From Clostridium saccharobutylicum DSM 13864 (GTDB taxonomy: Bacteria > Bacillota > Clostridia > Clostridiales > Clostridiaceae), in the NCBI RefSeq assembly GCF_000473995.1, contig NC_022571.1:1576501-1640500 (forward strand): a stretch of 64,000 bases of DNA, in the 5' to 3' direction. The notes under the pieces are model-generated. The model had not been told where the DNA came from. It was given only the letters and a program-made list of their open reading frames with translations, and ran no database searches. Shown piece after piece: positions 28,486 to 38,234 of this stretch. The position numbers and the translations under genes are program-made. Within the stretch, counting starts at the first letter, position 1. Each line of letters begins with the position of its first letter.

Positions 28486-28521
28486 GAACGCCGGATGCGG
28501 TGAAAGTAGTACGTCCGGTGT
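28486..28521 (+). ncRNA. Group II intron domain V hairpin
   Basis: The GCCGGATGCGGTGAAAGTAG half and the complementary ACGTCCGGTG form the conserved short stem with GNRA-type GAAA loop and internal bulge typical of domain V. A purine-rich domain VI-like stem follows (GGAGGAGGGG). Confidence 0.8.
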
Positions 28522-28565
28522 GGAGGAGGGGAAAAGAAAGAGATAATATCAAGTCCTTACCTATT

Positions 28566-29382
28566 CCTATTAAAGAAAATTTTAAACATTGATGGAAAAA
28601 CCATGAGAGGTAGTAGAACTGAAGATAAAAAAACGTTACACGTAGTATAGGCGTATTGTGATGAAGATGGTTTTTGTCTAGGACAAAATGTAGTTGATGA
28701 AAAAGAAAATGAAATAGTAGGAAATCCTCAATTATTAGATACATTACAGATAAATGCATATGTTGTTAATATAGATGCAATGGGAACTCAAGTTAAGATT
28801 TATGAAAAAATAGTACAGAAAAAAGCTGACTAAATGTTAGCGGTAAAAGGAAATCAAGAAAATCTACATAATGACTTAATAGATTATTTTAATGAAAATG
28901 ATTAAAAAAACACTGAACAGAATGAAAATTACAAAAAGACTATTGAAAAAAAGTCATGATCAAATTGAAATAAGAGAATATTATCAAACAGATGATATAA
29001 AATGGTTAGCAAACAAAAATAAATGGAAAAACTTAAAAAGCATAGGAATTATATAAAAAAACATAAAAAAAGACGATTAAAGAAACAAAAGAAATACGTT
29101 GTTATATAAGTAAACTATTGTTTGATATAGAATTATTTTTCAAAAGCAGTAAGAGAACATTGAAAGATTGAGATAATGCATTAGCATTTAGACGTAACTT
29201 TCAAAGAAGATCATAATGAAATCATTGAAGAAACAGTTAATAAAAACATGAATATTATTAGTAAATGGGATTTATCAATATTAAAGCTTTTACATGCGGG
29301 GAAAAAGATGAGTTTAAAATTAAAAAGATTCGCAATATGCTCAAATCTAATTAACTATATAAGTGAAATTATAGAAGTTTAA
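28566..29382 (+). pseudogene. ISAs1-family transposase pseudogene, copy 2 (3' exon side of the intron)
   Basis: Starts LLKKILNIDGKTMRGSRTED with the first catalytic Asp, continues CDEDGFCLGQNVVDEKENE, then the second Asp in VVNIDAMGTQ, and ends with HLDVTFKEDHNEIIEE (Glu region). Several stops and frameshifts interrupt it. The N-terminal third is absent, consistent with loss of the 5' exon side. No gene is recognised in 29383-29638. Confidence 0.8.
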
Positions 29383-29638
29383 TATAAAGTGATTTTACTT
29401 ATGTAGTTATAAATTTTCATGAGTTTGTCCTGATTGAGAATAGTAGGTCTCTAGATTTTTTTTGTTTAGTATGATAATATAAGTGTGTTAATTACGATTA
29501 TATTGGTATAGTAATAAAATCTAAAGTGATAAATGTTACTTGAAAAATAGTTAATTATTATTAGAAATTCATTTGTATAAAAAACACATGGTATAATGAG
29601 TTCAAAATATTATTTCAGATTAATAATTATTAGCAGAG

Positions 29639-30622
29639 GTGTTCAAGATGATTTATGCACGGAATGAAAAAAATCTCAATTACATAAAAACTTTAGTTAT
29701 AAAAATAGATAAAGTTCAATATGCGAGAGTATTTGATTACAGAGATATAGAAGTTAATAATGTGCAACTTTTTGAAAATACTTCTAAGATATTTGAAATA
29801 TTCAATGAATTAGCTGAATTTTGTAGTTGAGAAAAAAGCAAAAGAATACTATAAGTGTTGGTTTATATTACTGAAGGGATGTATAGTTATTTAATAATAG
29901 TTATGAATATTGAATAATGTTTAAGCAAGAACTTGAAGATAATAAAAAAAAGTGGTGCATTGATTAGACAAATACTTTTCTGAATTTAATAATGTTTTTA
30001 CTAATTGAGAAGGTAAAACAGCATTAATATCTTTAACTGAGTTTCAAAGATTTAAAAAAGTTTTATCGACGGGGGGCAGCAAACAGGTGAAACATAGAAA
30101 ATGTTGGCTAAAGTTTATGCCTGCTTTAATAGAGTGATAAGATTTCTAGAAACTTATAGATTGAATTAGAATGGATTTAAAAGGATTTGACGCTAATTTA
30201 GAGAAGTATAATCTATATACTAATATGAATAATTGAAGAAATAGAGAAAAAAGTATTGCAAATGCTAGGTGTTAATGAAATGTTAACTATTAAAGGTGTA
30301 GGAATAATAACTACTACTTGTTTTGTTTTTGAGATTGCTGATATAAAAATATTTACTTATCTAAGCCGGATTTAAAAGTTTGCAGGTTTAAATTTAATTG
30401 AAAATAATTGGGAAAAGCGTAGAGGTAAAACGATTATAAGCAAAGGAGGCGGAGGAAGGTTTAGAAAACTCTTATTATGGCTTTAGCATTAAAAGAAATC
30501 ACTTGATATGCGAGTGGTGGGCAGTCGATCATGCCGTTAAAAAACTATGAGTATTCTTAGAAAAATTATTTTTATCACAAATTTGTGTTGTTACTAAACT
30601 AAATACTGGTAATGTAAAATTA
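29639..30622 (+). pseudogene. IS110-family transposase pseudogene
   Basis: The first 63 codons are open (N-terminal DEDD-type domain start), with an AGAGGTG ribosome site. Later frames contain the C-terminal IS116/IS110/IS902 domain: LGVNEMLTIKGVGIITTTCF, KFAGLNLIENNWEKRRGKT and ISKGGGGRFRKLLLW. The region between is crowded with stops. IS110 elements lack terminal inverted repeats, so the ends cannot be fixed. Confidence 0.8.
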
Positions 30623-30747
30623 TAAGTTATTATAAAACTAAGGTTTCAAAATTGCATTTAAAATATAGAATAACCACACAATTAAAAAATAGATAGTAAG
30701 TCTAACAGCTAGAAAAGACTGTTCTATATATTTTTTAGCCTTATAGG

Positions 30748-30790
30748 CGCAGAGCAAGCCACCCGTTTTACGGGTGGTCTTGACTTGGGG
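30748..30790. mobile_element. IS200/IS605-type end hairpin (orphan)
   Basis: CCACCCG (30759-30765) and CGGGTGG (30771-30777) form a tight stem with a TTTTA loop, in the context GAGCAAGCCACCCG and GGGTGGTCTTGAC. Subterminal hairpins of this kind are recognised by IS200/IS605 TnpA. No tnpA or tnpB remains nearby. Confidence 0.5.
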
Positions 30791-31317
30791 TGATAATATC
30801 CTTAGTAGCTAAAAATAATGAGGTTAAGATGATTTGTGAATACATTACAAACATAAAGAAAGATATTTTAATGAAAAAAGTAATCTTTAATTTTATTATG
30901 TTGGAAGTTTATAAAAATATTTTTTATAATAATGCACTGGATTTGATATATTACCTAGGGTAACATAAATTACTTGTCGATAAACTATATCTATTTAAGA
31001 TATAGTTAAAATAATCTATAATACCTCAAAACTGGTTCTTCAGCTAATAATTGTGCAAAACTAATAAAACTTTTGTATTTCGAGGCTGAGTTTTAAAGAA
31101 AGAATTTTGGATTAGTCAAATTTGAAAATTTCATTATGTCATAAAATGGGTCAAGGAGAGCATATGTTGATATATGTATATTTGATAGAATGAATGAAGG
31201 AATTTAGGATATAGATATTGTGAGACATGGAAGTGAATATATATGTAACTTATTTTTGCAATGAGGATATTCTAAGAATAAAAGAAAATTAAAGTATAGA
31301 GAGGAAGGAAAATTTTT
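30791..31317. other. Non-coding stretch upstream of rseP
   Basis: No gene is visible. A 10-bp hairpin, AACTATATCT with AGATATAGTT (30983-31008), is the clearest structure. Since the island cut rseP off from dxr, a promoter must lie here. The best candidate, TTGTGA then TATGTA near 31218-31247, is weak. Confidence 0.35.
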
Positions 31318-32331
31318 ATGTATATTATTTTAGCAATATTGGCTTTTGGCGTTTTGATATTTATTCATGAATTAGGACATTTTACATTAGCAAAGATAAA
31401 TGGAGTCAAAGTAGATAAGTTTTCTATAGGAATGGGACCTTCTATTTTTTCTTTTAAAGGAAAGGAAACAATATATTCTATTGGTTTACTTCCAATTGGA
31501 GGATATGTAAGCATGATGGGAGAGGAAGAAGTAGTTGATGATGTGAGAAGTTTTTCGGCTAAATCTCCTCTTAGAAGAATAAGTATTATAATTGCAGGAG
31601 TGGTAATGAATTATATATTAGCTATCTGCATATTTACAGGAACTACATATCATTCGGGCTTAATTACAAATACATTTGCAGATGGAATAAATGATGGATC
31701 ACCAGCTTATCAAAGTGGGATTTTACAAGGAGATAAATTTCTAGAAGTAAATGATTTGAAAGTTTTTACTTATAATGATATTTATGCAGGAGTAGCTTTG
31801 TCATATGGAAAACCTATAAATATTATTATAGAGAGAGATGGTCAAAAGAAAGAAATAACAGTAACTCCAGAAAAAAACGATAAAAATCAATTACTTATAG
31901 GTGTTAGCTTTTCTAATATAGAAAATCCAAGTCTAGTGCAAAGTTTCAAGCAAAGCTTTAAGGAGACAGCATCGCTAGTTTCGCAAACTTTTAAAGGATT
32001 GAAAATGATATTTACAGGAAAGGCAAACCTGAAAACTGATGTAGGTGGACCTGTTACAATAATTAAGATGTCAACAAAAACAGCGGAAGCAGGAATCTGG
32101 CCATTGCTTTCTTTTATTGCATTTTTAAGTGTTAATTTAGCAGTATTTAATTTGTTACCTTTTCCAGCATTAGATGGAGGCTGGTGTGTAATTTTATTAA
32201 TAGAGTTAATAGCTAGAAGAAAAGTACCAGATAAGATAGTTGGAGTTTTAAACTATTTTGGATTTGCGATACTTATAGGGCTTATGATATTAGTAACTTT
32301 AAAAGATCTGATATATCCAATTAATTTCTAA
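31318..32331 (+). CDS. rseP: Site-2 zinc metalloprotease RseP/RasP
   Basis: An intramembrane protease that cleaves anti-sigma factors and signal-peptide remnants. The zinc site HELGH lies in FIHELGHFTLAK (residues 17-21), and the third ligand motif in NLLPFPALDGGW (near 280). A PDZ domain spans about residues 115-200 and the protein has about four membrane segments. The start follows GAGAGGAAGG. It is normally co-transcribed with dxr; here the island intervenes. Confidence 0.95.
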   Translation: MYIILAILAFGVLIFIHELGHFTLAKINGVKVDKFSIGMGPSIFSFKGKETIYSIGLLPIGGYVSMMGEEEVVDDVRSFSAKSPLRRISIIIAGVVMNYILAICIFTGTTYHSGLITNTFADGINDGSPAYQSGILQGDKFLEVNDLKVFTYNDIYAGVALSYGKPINIIIERDGQKKEITVTPEKNDKNQLLIGVSFSNIENPSLVQSFKQSFKETASLVSQTFKGLKMIFTGKANLKTDVGGPVTIIKMSTKTAEAGIWPLLSFIAFLSVNLAVFNLLPFPALDGGWCVILLIELIARRKVPDKIVGVLNYFGFAILIGLMILVTLKDLIYPINF

Positions 32332-32335
32332 AGCT

Positions 32336-32380
32336 AATAAAGCTTACTTGTATGAAATTTTTATATGAGTGAGCTTTATT
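32336..32380 (+). terminator. Hairpin after rseP
   Basis: AATAAAGCTTACT pairs with AGTGAGCTTTATT (one G-U pair). The stem is good but the following U tract is poor, so it may only attenuate or protect the 3' end. Confidence 0.5.
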
Positions 32381-32572
32381 TACAATATATATAATTACAA
32401 GTTTACAATTATATATTTAAAGATATATAATTACGTATGTATAGATAAATTGAAAGTTTTTTGTTTGAAATTTAATATTTATTTATGGTTAAATTTTTCA
32501 TGCATATTGGAAATGATAATAATATTAAAAACACTAAGAAAATAATACCTTTAAGTAGTTAGGGGAGAAAGT

Positions 32573-33622
32573 ATGAAAAGAAGAATTTCAAGAAAAGTAA
32601 AAGTAGGTAATGTATATGTAGGAGGAGATGCTCCTATTACAATACAGTCAATGACTACTGCTCATACTAAAAATATAGAAGATACGCTAAATCAAATAGA
32701 AAGATTATATAAAGCAGGATGTGATATTGTAAGATGTGCTGTACTAGATATGGAAGATGCAGAAAGTTTGAAAGAAATAACTAAAAAATCACCAATTCCA
32801 ATAGTTGCAGATATACATTTTGATTATAGATTAGCGTTAAAAGCAATTGAAAATGGAGTTTCAGCTCTTAGAATAAATCCTGGAAATATTGGAAGCTTAG
32901 ATAGAATTAAGGCAGTTGCAGAAGGCTGTTCTGAAAAGAAAATACCTATAAGAATTGGTGTTAATTCAGGATCTTTAGAAAAAGACATTTTAGAGAAGTA
33001 TGGTAAAGTAACTGATGAAGCATTGGTTGAAAGTGCTTTAAGACATGTTAAAATTTTGGAAGATTTAGACTTTCATGATATAGTAATATCAATAAAATCT
33101 TCTAATGTTCCTATGATGATATCATGTTATAGATTAATCGCAGAAAAATGTGATTACCCTCTTCATTTAGGAGTGACAGAAGCTGGAACTGTACAAAGGG
33201 GAACAATTAAATCAAGTATAGGAATAGGAACATTACTTGCAGAAGGGATAGGGGATACTATAAGAGTCTCTTTAACAAGTGATCCTATTGAAGAGATAAA
33301 AGTCGGTATTGAAATACTTAAATCTTTAGGTATAAGAAAAAAAGGTGTCGAATTCGTATCTTGTCCTACTTGCGGAAGAACTCAAATAAATTTAATAAAG
33401 ATTGCTGAAGAAGTTGAAAAAAAATTAGAAAATTATAATAAGGATATTAAAGTAGCTGTTATGGGATGTGTTGTTAATGGTCCTGGAGAAGCAAGAGAGT
33501 CTGATATAGGAATTGCTGGTGGAAAAGGTGAAGGGATAATTTTCAAAAAGGGAAAAGTGATTAAAAAAGTTAAGGAAGAAGAACTAGTTGATGCTTTAAT
33601 GGAAGAAATAGAAAAATTATAA
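32573..33622 (+). CDS. ispG: 4-hydroxy-3-methylbut-2-enyl diphosphate synthase (flavodoxin)
   Basis: Sixth step of the MEP pathway, MEcPP to HMBPP, using a [4Fe-4S] cluster. Cluster ligands are visible in SCPTCGRTQ (near residue 263) and MGCVVNGPGEA (near 300), with the downstream Glu. The N-terminal TIM barrel starts RRISRKVKVGNVYVGGDAPI. 349 residues is the standard short bacterial form. It belongs with dxr in the pathway. Confidence 0.97.
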   Translation: MKRRISRKVKVGNVYVGGDAPITIQSMTTAHTKNIEDTLNQIERLYKAGCDIVRCAVLDMEDAESLKEITKKSPIPIVADIHFDYRLALKAIENGVSALRINPGNIGSLDRIKAVAEGCSEKKIPIRIGVNSGSLEKDILEKYGKVTDEALVESALRHVKILEDLDFHDIVISIKSSNVPMMISCYRLIAEKCDYPLHLGVTEAGTVQRGTIKSSIGIGTLLAEGIGDTIRVSLTSDPIEEIKVGIEILKSLGIRKKGVEFVSCPTCGRTQINLIKIAEEVEKKLENYNKDIKVAVMGCVVNGPGEARESDIGIAGGKGEGIIFKKGKVIKKVKEEELVDALMEEIEKL

Positions 33623-33692
33623 GATTCAATTTTATAAAATTAATTAATTAAATCTAATATTTATAACAAGTATTCAAATTATTTTATAAGAC

Positions 33693-33721
33693 TTGTATTT
33701 AAGAAAAAAATGTGATATGCT
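33693..33721 (+). promoter_or_regulatory. Promoter of the rimP-nusA-infB operon
   Basis: TTGTAT (33693-33698), 17 bases, TATGCT (33716-33721), giving a leader of about 165 bases. Confidence 0.6.
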
Positions 33722-33749
33722 ATAAATAGATTTAATTCTAATAGCTAGA

Positions 33750-33820
33750 AAAAAGGAGTGGGAAAATTACCCGCTCTTTCTGTTTGTAACGCAACTACTA
33801 TAAGATAGTTGCGTTTTTGA
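33750..33820 (+). promoter_or_regulatory. Two-hairpin leader before rimP, likely attenuator
   Basis: Hairpin 1: GAGTGGG (33756-33762) with CCCGCTC (33770-33776). Hairpin 2: ACGCAACTA (33789-33797) with TAGTTGCGT (33806-33814) followed by T5, an intrinsic terminator placed about 75 bases before the rimP start. A terminator between promoter and operon suggests readthrough control, perhaps by NusA, which the operon encodes. That mechanism is an inference. Confidence 0.6.
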
Positions 33821-33892
33821 TTACAAATTTTAAAATTGCATAGAATAATTATAAGTCATGTAGTTTTATAAGGATGAAAGTGAGGGGAAAAA

Positions 33893-34354
33893 ATGAAAAA
33901 AGATGTATTAATTCAAAAAATAGAAGAACTAGTTAGACCTATTACTTCAGAATTATCATATGAATTATATTATGTAGAATACATAAAGGAAAATGGAGAT
34001 TTTTATTTAAGAATATATATAGATAAAGAAGAAGGTAGAATATCACTAAATGATTGTGAAGCAGTTTCAAGAAGAGTTAGTGATATTTTAGATAAGGAAG
34101 ATCCAATTGAAGGTGCATACTATTTGGAAGTATCTTCACCAGGTCTTAATAGAGGGCTATATACAGAAGAACATTTTAAAAAATTCATTGGAAAAGAAGT
34201 GTTAATAAGATTTACTAGCTCATTTAACGGAATGAAAAGCATAAAAGGAATTTTGAAAGCTTCAGAAGAAGAATTCGTAATAGTTGAAGATGAAAATGAA
34301 GTTAAAATTCCAAGAGATAAAATTAAAAGTGCAAATTTAGAAGGGGAAATATAA
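33893..34354 (+). CDS. rimP: Ribosome maturation factor RimP
   Basis: A 153-residue 30S assembly factor. The motif [20 protein letters not shown] (near residues 78-97) is diagnostic, and the C-terminal SH3-like domain follows. A GAGGGGA ribosome site precedes the start. It leads the operon rimP-nusA-ylxR-ylxQ-infB. In Bacillus subtilis proS and polC lie just upstream; neither is here. Confidence 0.95.
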   Translation: MKKDVLIQKIEELVRPITSELSYELYYVEYIKENGDFYLRIYIDKEEGRISLNDCEAVSRRVSDILDKEDPIEGAYYLEVSSPGLNRGLYTEEHFKKFIGKEVLIRFTSSFNGMKSIKGILKASEEEFVIVEDENEVKIPRDKIKSANLEGEI

Positions 34355-34371
34355 TTAAGGAGGGGATAAAA

Positions 34372-35526
34372 ATGAATGAAGAGTTTGTAGGTGCTCTGAA
34401 GGAATTAGTAAAGGAAAAAGGTATTTGTGAGGATTTGCTTTTTACAACAATACAAGATGCCTTAGTTGCAGCATATAAGAAAAATTATGCAAATCTTAAC
34501 ACAAATGCTCAAAATGTAAAGGTAAATATAGATAGGGAAACAGGCGAAATTCATGTATATGCTCAAAAAATAGTAGTTGATGAAGTATATGATGATGTAA
34601 CTGAAATATCATTAGAAGAAGCAAAAGAGTTAAGTCCTAAAAATGAAGTTGATGATGTTGTAGATTTAGAAGTAACTCCTAAGAATTTTGGAAGAGTTGC
34701 AGCACAGCTTGCAAAACAAGTAGTTACTCAAAGAATCAAAGAAGCTGAAAGAAGTATAATATATGATGAATACAAAGAAAAGGAATTTGATATAATTACC
34801 GGAACTATTTTAAGAAAAGACAAAGGCATGGTTTTTGTTAACTTAGGAAAATTGGAAGGTGTTATTGGACCTAATGAACAAATTCCAAATGAGGAATATA
34901 AATTCAATGAAAAGTTAAAACTATATATAGTTGAAGTTAAAAATGGAAGTAAAGGACCTCAAATTCATGTTTCAAGAACTCATCCAGGATTAGTTAAAAG
35001 ATTATTTGAGCTTGAAGTTCCAGAAATCTTCAATGGAGTGGTTGAGATAAAGAGTATCTCGAGAGAAGCGGGATCAAGAAGCAAAATAGCTGTACATTCA
35101 AATGATGAAGAAGTAGATCCAATGGGAGCTTGTGTAGGCCCTAAAGGTGTAAGAGTACAAAGTATAGTTAATGAACTTAAAAACGAAAAAATTGATATAA
35201 TAAAGTGGAGTAAGAATCCAGAAGAATTCATAGCTAATTCTTTAAGCCCAGCTAAAGTTTTAACGGTTGAAGTTAATGAAGAAAACAAGAGCGCTAAGGT
35301 TATTGTTGACGATAATCAACTTTCTTTAGCAATTGGTAAAGAAGGTCAAAATGTAAGACTTGCAGCTAAGCTTACAAATTGGAAAATAGATATAAAGAGT
35401 AAATCTCAACAAGAAGCATTAGATGCAGAAGAAGAAAGAATTTTAAATACTGAAGTTGAAATAGATAATGAAGAAGTTACTGATTTAAATGATATAGAAA
35501 CTTCAATTGAAGAAATACAAGAATAG
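34372..35526 (+). CDS. nusA: Transcription termination/antitermination protein NusA
   Basis: NusA binds RNA polymerase and modulates pausing, termination and antitermination. An N-terminal polymerase-binding domain is followed by S1 (about residues 135-200) and two KH domains with VGPKGVRVQSIVNEL (near 255) and AIGKEGQNVRLAAKLTNW (near 322). At 384 residues it lacks the acidic repeats of enterobacterial NusA, as expected in Firmicutes. The ribosome site is AAGGAGGGG, and the end nearly touches ylxR. Confidence 0.96.
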   Translation: MNEEFVGALKELVKEKGICEDLLFTTIQDALVAAYKKNYANLNTNAQNVKVNIDRETGEIHVYAQKIVVDEVYDDVTEISLEEAKELSPKNEVDDVVDLEVTPKNFGRVAAQLAKQVVTQRIKEAERSIIYDEYKEKEFDIITGTILRKDKGMVFVNLGKLEGVIGPNEQIPNEEYKFNEKLKLYIVEVKNGSKGPQIHVSRTHPGLVKRLFELEVPEIFNGVVEIKSISREAGSRSKIAVHSNDEEVDPMGACVGPKGVRVQSIVNELKNEKIDIIKWSKNPEEFIANSLSPAKVLTVEVNEENKSAKVIVDDNQLSLAIGKEGQNVRLAAKLTNWKIDIKSKSQQEALDAEEERILNTEVEIDNEEVTDLNDIETSIEEIQE

Positions 35527-35539
35527 TGAGGTGCTTTTC

Positions 35540-35806
35540 ATGAAGGTTAAGAAGATTCCTTTAAGAATGTGCACTGGTTGCATGGAAATGAAACCAAAAA
35601 AAGAGTTGATTAGAATAGTAAAAACTCCAGAAGGAGAAGTTTGCGTTGATTTGACTGGTAAGAAATCAGGAAGAGGCGCATATATTTGCAAAAATATAGA
35701 ATGCTTTGAAAAAGCATACAAAGCTAAGAGACTTAGTAGAAATCTTGAGATACCTATAAGTGAAGAAATTTATGAAAAACTAAAGGAAGAAATTGATAAT
35801 GAATAG
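35540..35806 (+). CDS. ylxR: YlxR/RnpM family RNA-binding protein
   Basis: An 88-residue YlxR-type protein with RMCTGCMEMKPKKELIRIV and the SGRGAYIC segment. Family members bind RNA; the B. subtilis homologue has been reported to act on RNase P. I chose ATG 35540, preceded by GTGAGGTG, rather than an earlier ATG at 35507 inside nusA. It overlaps ylxQ by several bases, indicating coupling. Confidence 0.9.
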   Translation: MKVKKIPLRMCTGCMEMKPKKELIRIVKTPEGEVCVDLTGKKSGRGAYICKNIECFEKAYKAKRLSRNLEIPISEEIYEKLKEEIDNE

Positions 35807-36113
35807 ATTTTTTAATTTTTTAAGTATTGCAAAAAAATCAGGCAATTTACTTGAAGGATACAGCAAGTGTGATGACTATAGAAATAATACTAAAATTTAT
35901 CTATTTATAATATCTAATGATTTATCAGATAAGTCTAAAAGTAAATTTAAAAAACATTGTAATGAAAAAGATATACCATATATTGAGGATTTCTCAAAAG
36001 ATCAATTAGGAGCGCCACTTGGGCGTAAAGAAGTTATGCTACTTGGGATTTTGGATAACGATATAGCAAAAAAAATGTTGGCGTTATACGAGGAGGAAAA
36101 AATATATGAGTAG
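35799..36113 (+). CDS. ylxQ: L7Ae-family protein YlxQ
   Basis: About 104 residues of the ribosomal L7Ae/L30e fold: FLSIAKKSGNLLEGYSKC near the start, then IISNDLSDKSKSKF. Relatives bind kink-turn RNA. ATG 35799 is preferred, 10 bases after AAGGAAG, although TTG 35793 is possible. Its start overlaps the ylxR stop, and infB follows 22 bases on, the standard order. Confidence 0.85.
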   Translation: MNRFFNFLSIAKKSGNLLEGYSKCDDYRNNTKIYLFIISNDLSDKSKSKFKKHCNEKDIPYIEDFSKDQLGAPLGRKEVMLLGILDNDIAKKMLALYEEEKIYE

Positions 36114-36135
36114 ATAATAATACGGGGGTGACCGC

Positions 36136-38220
36136 ATGTCAAAAATAAGAGTGCATGAATTAGCGAAGGAACTAAATATAAGTTCAAAGGAATTAATTAC
36201 TTTATTAATGGAAGAGTTTAATGTGGAAGTTAAAAATCACATGAGTACAATCGAAGATGAAGATGCAGAATTAATAAAGGAATTAGTATTAGGAAATTCA
36301 GCTGCAAAATCAGAAGCAAGCGTTGAAGGTAAAGAAGAATCAAAAAGCATTGTAGATGAGTATGAAGATAAACTAGCTGACGAACTTAATAAAGGAAAAA
36401 AGAAAAAGAAAAAAACTAAAAAAGAAGAATCTTTGAAGGATGAGGGTAACGAAAATATGGAAGAAACTCAAATAATACAAATCGGAGAAAGTATAACTGT
36501 TAAGGAATTAGCTGAAAAGTTAAATAAACCTTCAAACGATGTAATAAGAACATTAATTTTCCAAGGAGTTATGGCAGCGATAAACGCAGAAATTGATTTT
36601 GAAACAGCAGAAAAAGTATGTGCTGAATATGAAGTTATTGTTGAAAAACAAGAAGAAAATGACGAATTAGAAGTGCTAGAAATAGAAGAAGATGATGAAG
36701 AAAATCTTAAAAAGAGACCACCAATTGTAACAGTTATGGGTCACGTTGATCATGGTAAGACATCTTTACTTGACTGTATAAGAAAGGCAAAAGTTACTGA
36801 TTCAGAAGCAGGTGGAATTACACAACATATTGGTGCTTACACTATTAAGTTAAATGGTGAAGAAATTACATTTTTAGATACTCCAGGTCATGAAGCTTTT
36901 ACAGCTATGAGAGCTAGAGGAGCACAGATAACAGATATAGTTATATTAGTTGTTGCAGCAGATGATGGAATAATGCCTCAAACTAAAGAAGCTATTGACC
37001 ACTGTAAAGCAGCAGGAGTGCCTATAATAGTTGCAATTAATAAAATAGATAAACCAGGAGCAAATCCAGATAGAGTTAAACAAGAATTAGCAGACCAAGG
37101 ATTACTTGTAGAATCTTGGGGTGGAGATGTAATAAGTGAAGAAGTATCTGCAAAACAGAATTTAAATATTGATAAATTACTTGAAATGGTTCTTTTAAGT
37201 GCTGAAATGCTTGAACTTAAAGCAAATGCAAACAGAAGAGCTGTTGGAACTGTAATTGAAGCTAAGCTTGATAAGGGTAGAGGATCAGTTGCTAGTTTAT
37301 TAGTTCAAAACGGAACTTTACATGTTGGTGATTCAATTTTAGTTGGTTCAACATATGGTAGAGTAAGAGCAATGTTTGATGATACTGGTAAAAAGATTAA
37401 ATCTGCAGGACCATCTATTCCAGTAGAAGTATTAGGACTTTCAGAAGTACCAGAAGCTGGTGATAGATTTAATCAAGTGAAAGATGAAAAGACTGCTAGA
37501 AATATGGCTGAAACTAGAAAAGAAAAATTAAAAGCAGAAACTTTACTTGCTAGTCATAAAGTATCACTTGAAGACTTATATAATCAAATTAAAGAAGGAA
37601 AAGTTAAAGAATTATCTATAATAGTAAAAGCGGATGTTCAAGGTTCTGTTCAAGCGATTAAAGGATCTTTAGAAAAGCTTTCTACTGATGATGTAAAAGT
37701 AAGAGTTATCCATGGTGGAGTTGGAGCTATAACTGAAACAGATGTAACTCTTGCAAATGCATCTAATGCAATAGTTATAGGATTTAATGTAAGGCCAGAT
37801 AACAATGCTGTAGCTCAAGCTGACAAAGAAGGCGTTGATATTAAGACTTACAGAATTATATATGATGCAATTGAAGATGTTAAATCAGCTATGATCGGAA
37901 TGCTTGAACCAGAATATAAGGAAGTTGTATTAGGTTCAGCAGAAGTAAGAGAAACTTACAAGATCTCAAATGTTGGAACTATTGCAGGGTGTTATGTATT
38001 GAATGGTAAACTTCAAAGAAATGCCGAAACAAGAGTTATAAGAGATGGAATAGTAATTTTTGAATCAACATTATCATCATTAAAGAGATTTAAAGATGAT
38101 GCTAAAGAAGTCAATGCTGGATATGAATGTGGTCTGACTGTAGATAAGTTTAACAATATTAAAGAAGGCGACATCGTTGAATGCTTTATGATGGAGGCTA
38201 TTAAGAGAAAAGAACTTTAA
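36136..38220 (+). CDS. infB: Translation initiation factor IF-2
   Basis: IF-2 is the GTPase that places initiator tRNA on the ribosome. Two IF2N modules ([20 protein letters not shown] at the start and [20 protein letters not shown] near residue 118) flank a Lys-rich linker. The G domain has [11 protein letters not shown] (G1), DTPGHEA (G3) and NKID (G4), between about residues 200 and 305, followed by domains II-IV. At 694 residues it is the short Gram-positive form. A GGGGGTGA ribosome site precedes the start. Confidence 0.97.
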   Translation: MSKIRVHELAKELNISSKELITLLMEEFNVEVKNHMSTIEDEDAELIKELVLGNSAAKSEASVEGKEESKSIVDEYEDKLADELNKGKKKKKKTKKEESLKDEGNENMEETQIIQIGESITVKELAEKLNKPSNDVIRTLIFQGVMAAINAEIDFETAEKVCAEYEVIVEKQEENDELEVLEIEEDDEENLKKRPPIVTVMGHVDHGKTSLLDCIRKAKVTDSEAGGITQHIGAYTIKLNGEEITFLDTPGHEAFTAMRARGAQITDIVILVVAADDGIMPQTKEAIDHCKAAGVPIIVAINKIDKPGANPDRVKQELADQGLLVESWGGDVISEEVSAKQNLNIDKLLEMVLLSAEMLELKANANRRAVGTVIEAKLDKGRGSVASLLVQNGTLHVGDSILVGSTYGRVRAMFDDTGKKIKSAGPSIPVEVLGLSEVPEAGDRFNQVKDEKTARNMAETRKEKLKAETLLASHKVSLEDLYNQIKEGKVKELSIIVKADVQGSVQAIKGSLEKLSTDDVKVRVIHGGVGAITETDVTLANASNAIVIGFNVRPDNNAVAQADKEGVDIKTYRIIYDAIEDVKSAMIGMLEPEYKEVVLGSAEVRETYKISNVGTIAGCYVLNGKLQRNAETRVIRDGIVIFESTLSSLKRFKDDAKEVNAGYECGLTVDKFNNIKEGDIVECFMMEAIKRKEL

Positions 38221-38234
38221 GAGGTGAGATAAAC

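Larger units (their letters stand above)
26690..28565 (+). mobile_element. Degenerate group II intron
   Basis: 5' RNA domains (about 26690-26970, including GGAACGTGGTAAGC, GCATAGTACCGTTGAAAC and GAAAGCAAGTGGAGGGATAG) precede a broken maturase gene, then domain V at about 28486-28521 and a domain VI-like stem. The 3' exon is an ISAs1 transposase remnant read just before its DGKTMRGS motif, so the intron appears to have invaded that IS. The exact 5' end is unclear. Confidence 0.8.
17621..31317. mobile_element. Island of nested and decayed mobile elements between dxr and rseP
   Basis: 13.7 kb containing at least ten transposase remnants, a degenerate group II intron, an IS200/IS605-like hairpin and one small intact gene. 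Almost every reading frame is broken by stops or frameshifts. In many Firmicutes dxr and rseP are adjacent, so I infer repeated insertion at one tolerated site. No integrase, phage structural gene or conjugation gene is present. Confidence 0.85.

Noticed and set aside
28469..28759. Reverse-strand open frame of 96 codons
   Set aside because: It is antisense to group II intron domains V/VI and the ISAs1 remnant; no ribosome site or homology.
29639..29830. Stand-alone 63-residue gene
   Set aside because: It has a ribosome site, but it is the N-terminal piece of an IS110 transposase whose C-terminal motifs follow within 1 kb.
17621..31317. Prophage or integrative conjugative element
   Set aside because: No integrase, portal, terminase, relaxase or type IV secretion gene was seen; all recognisable proteins are IS or intron proteins apart from the small peptide.
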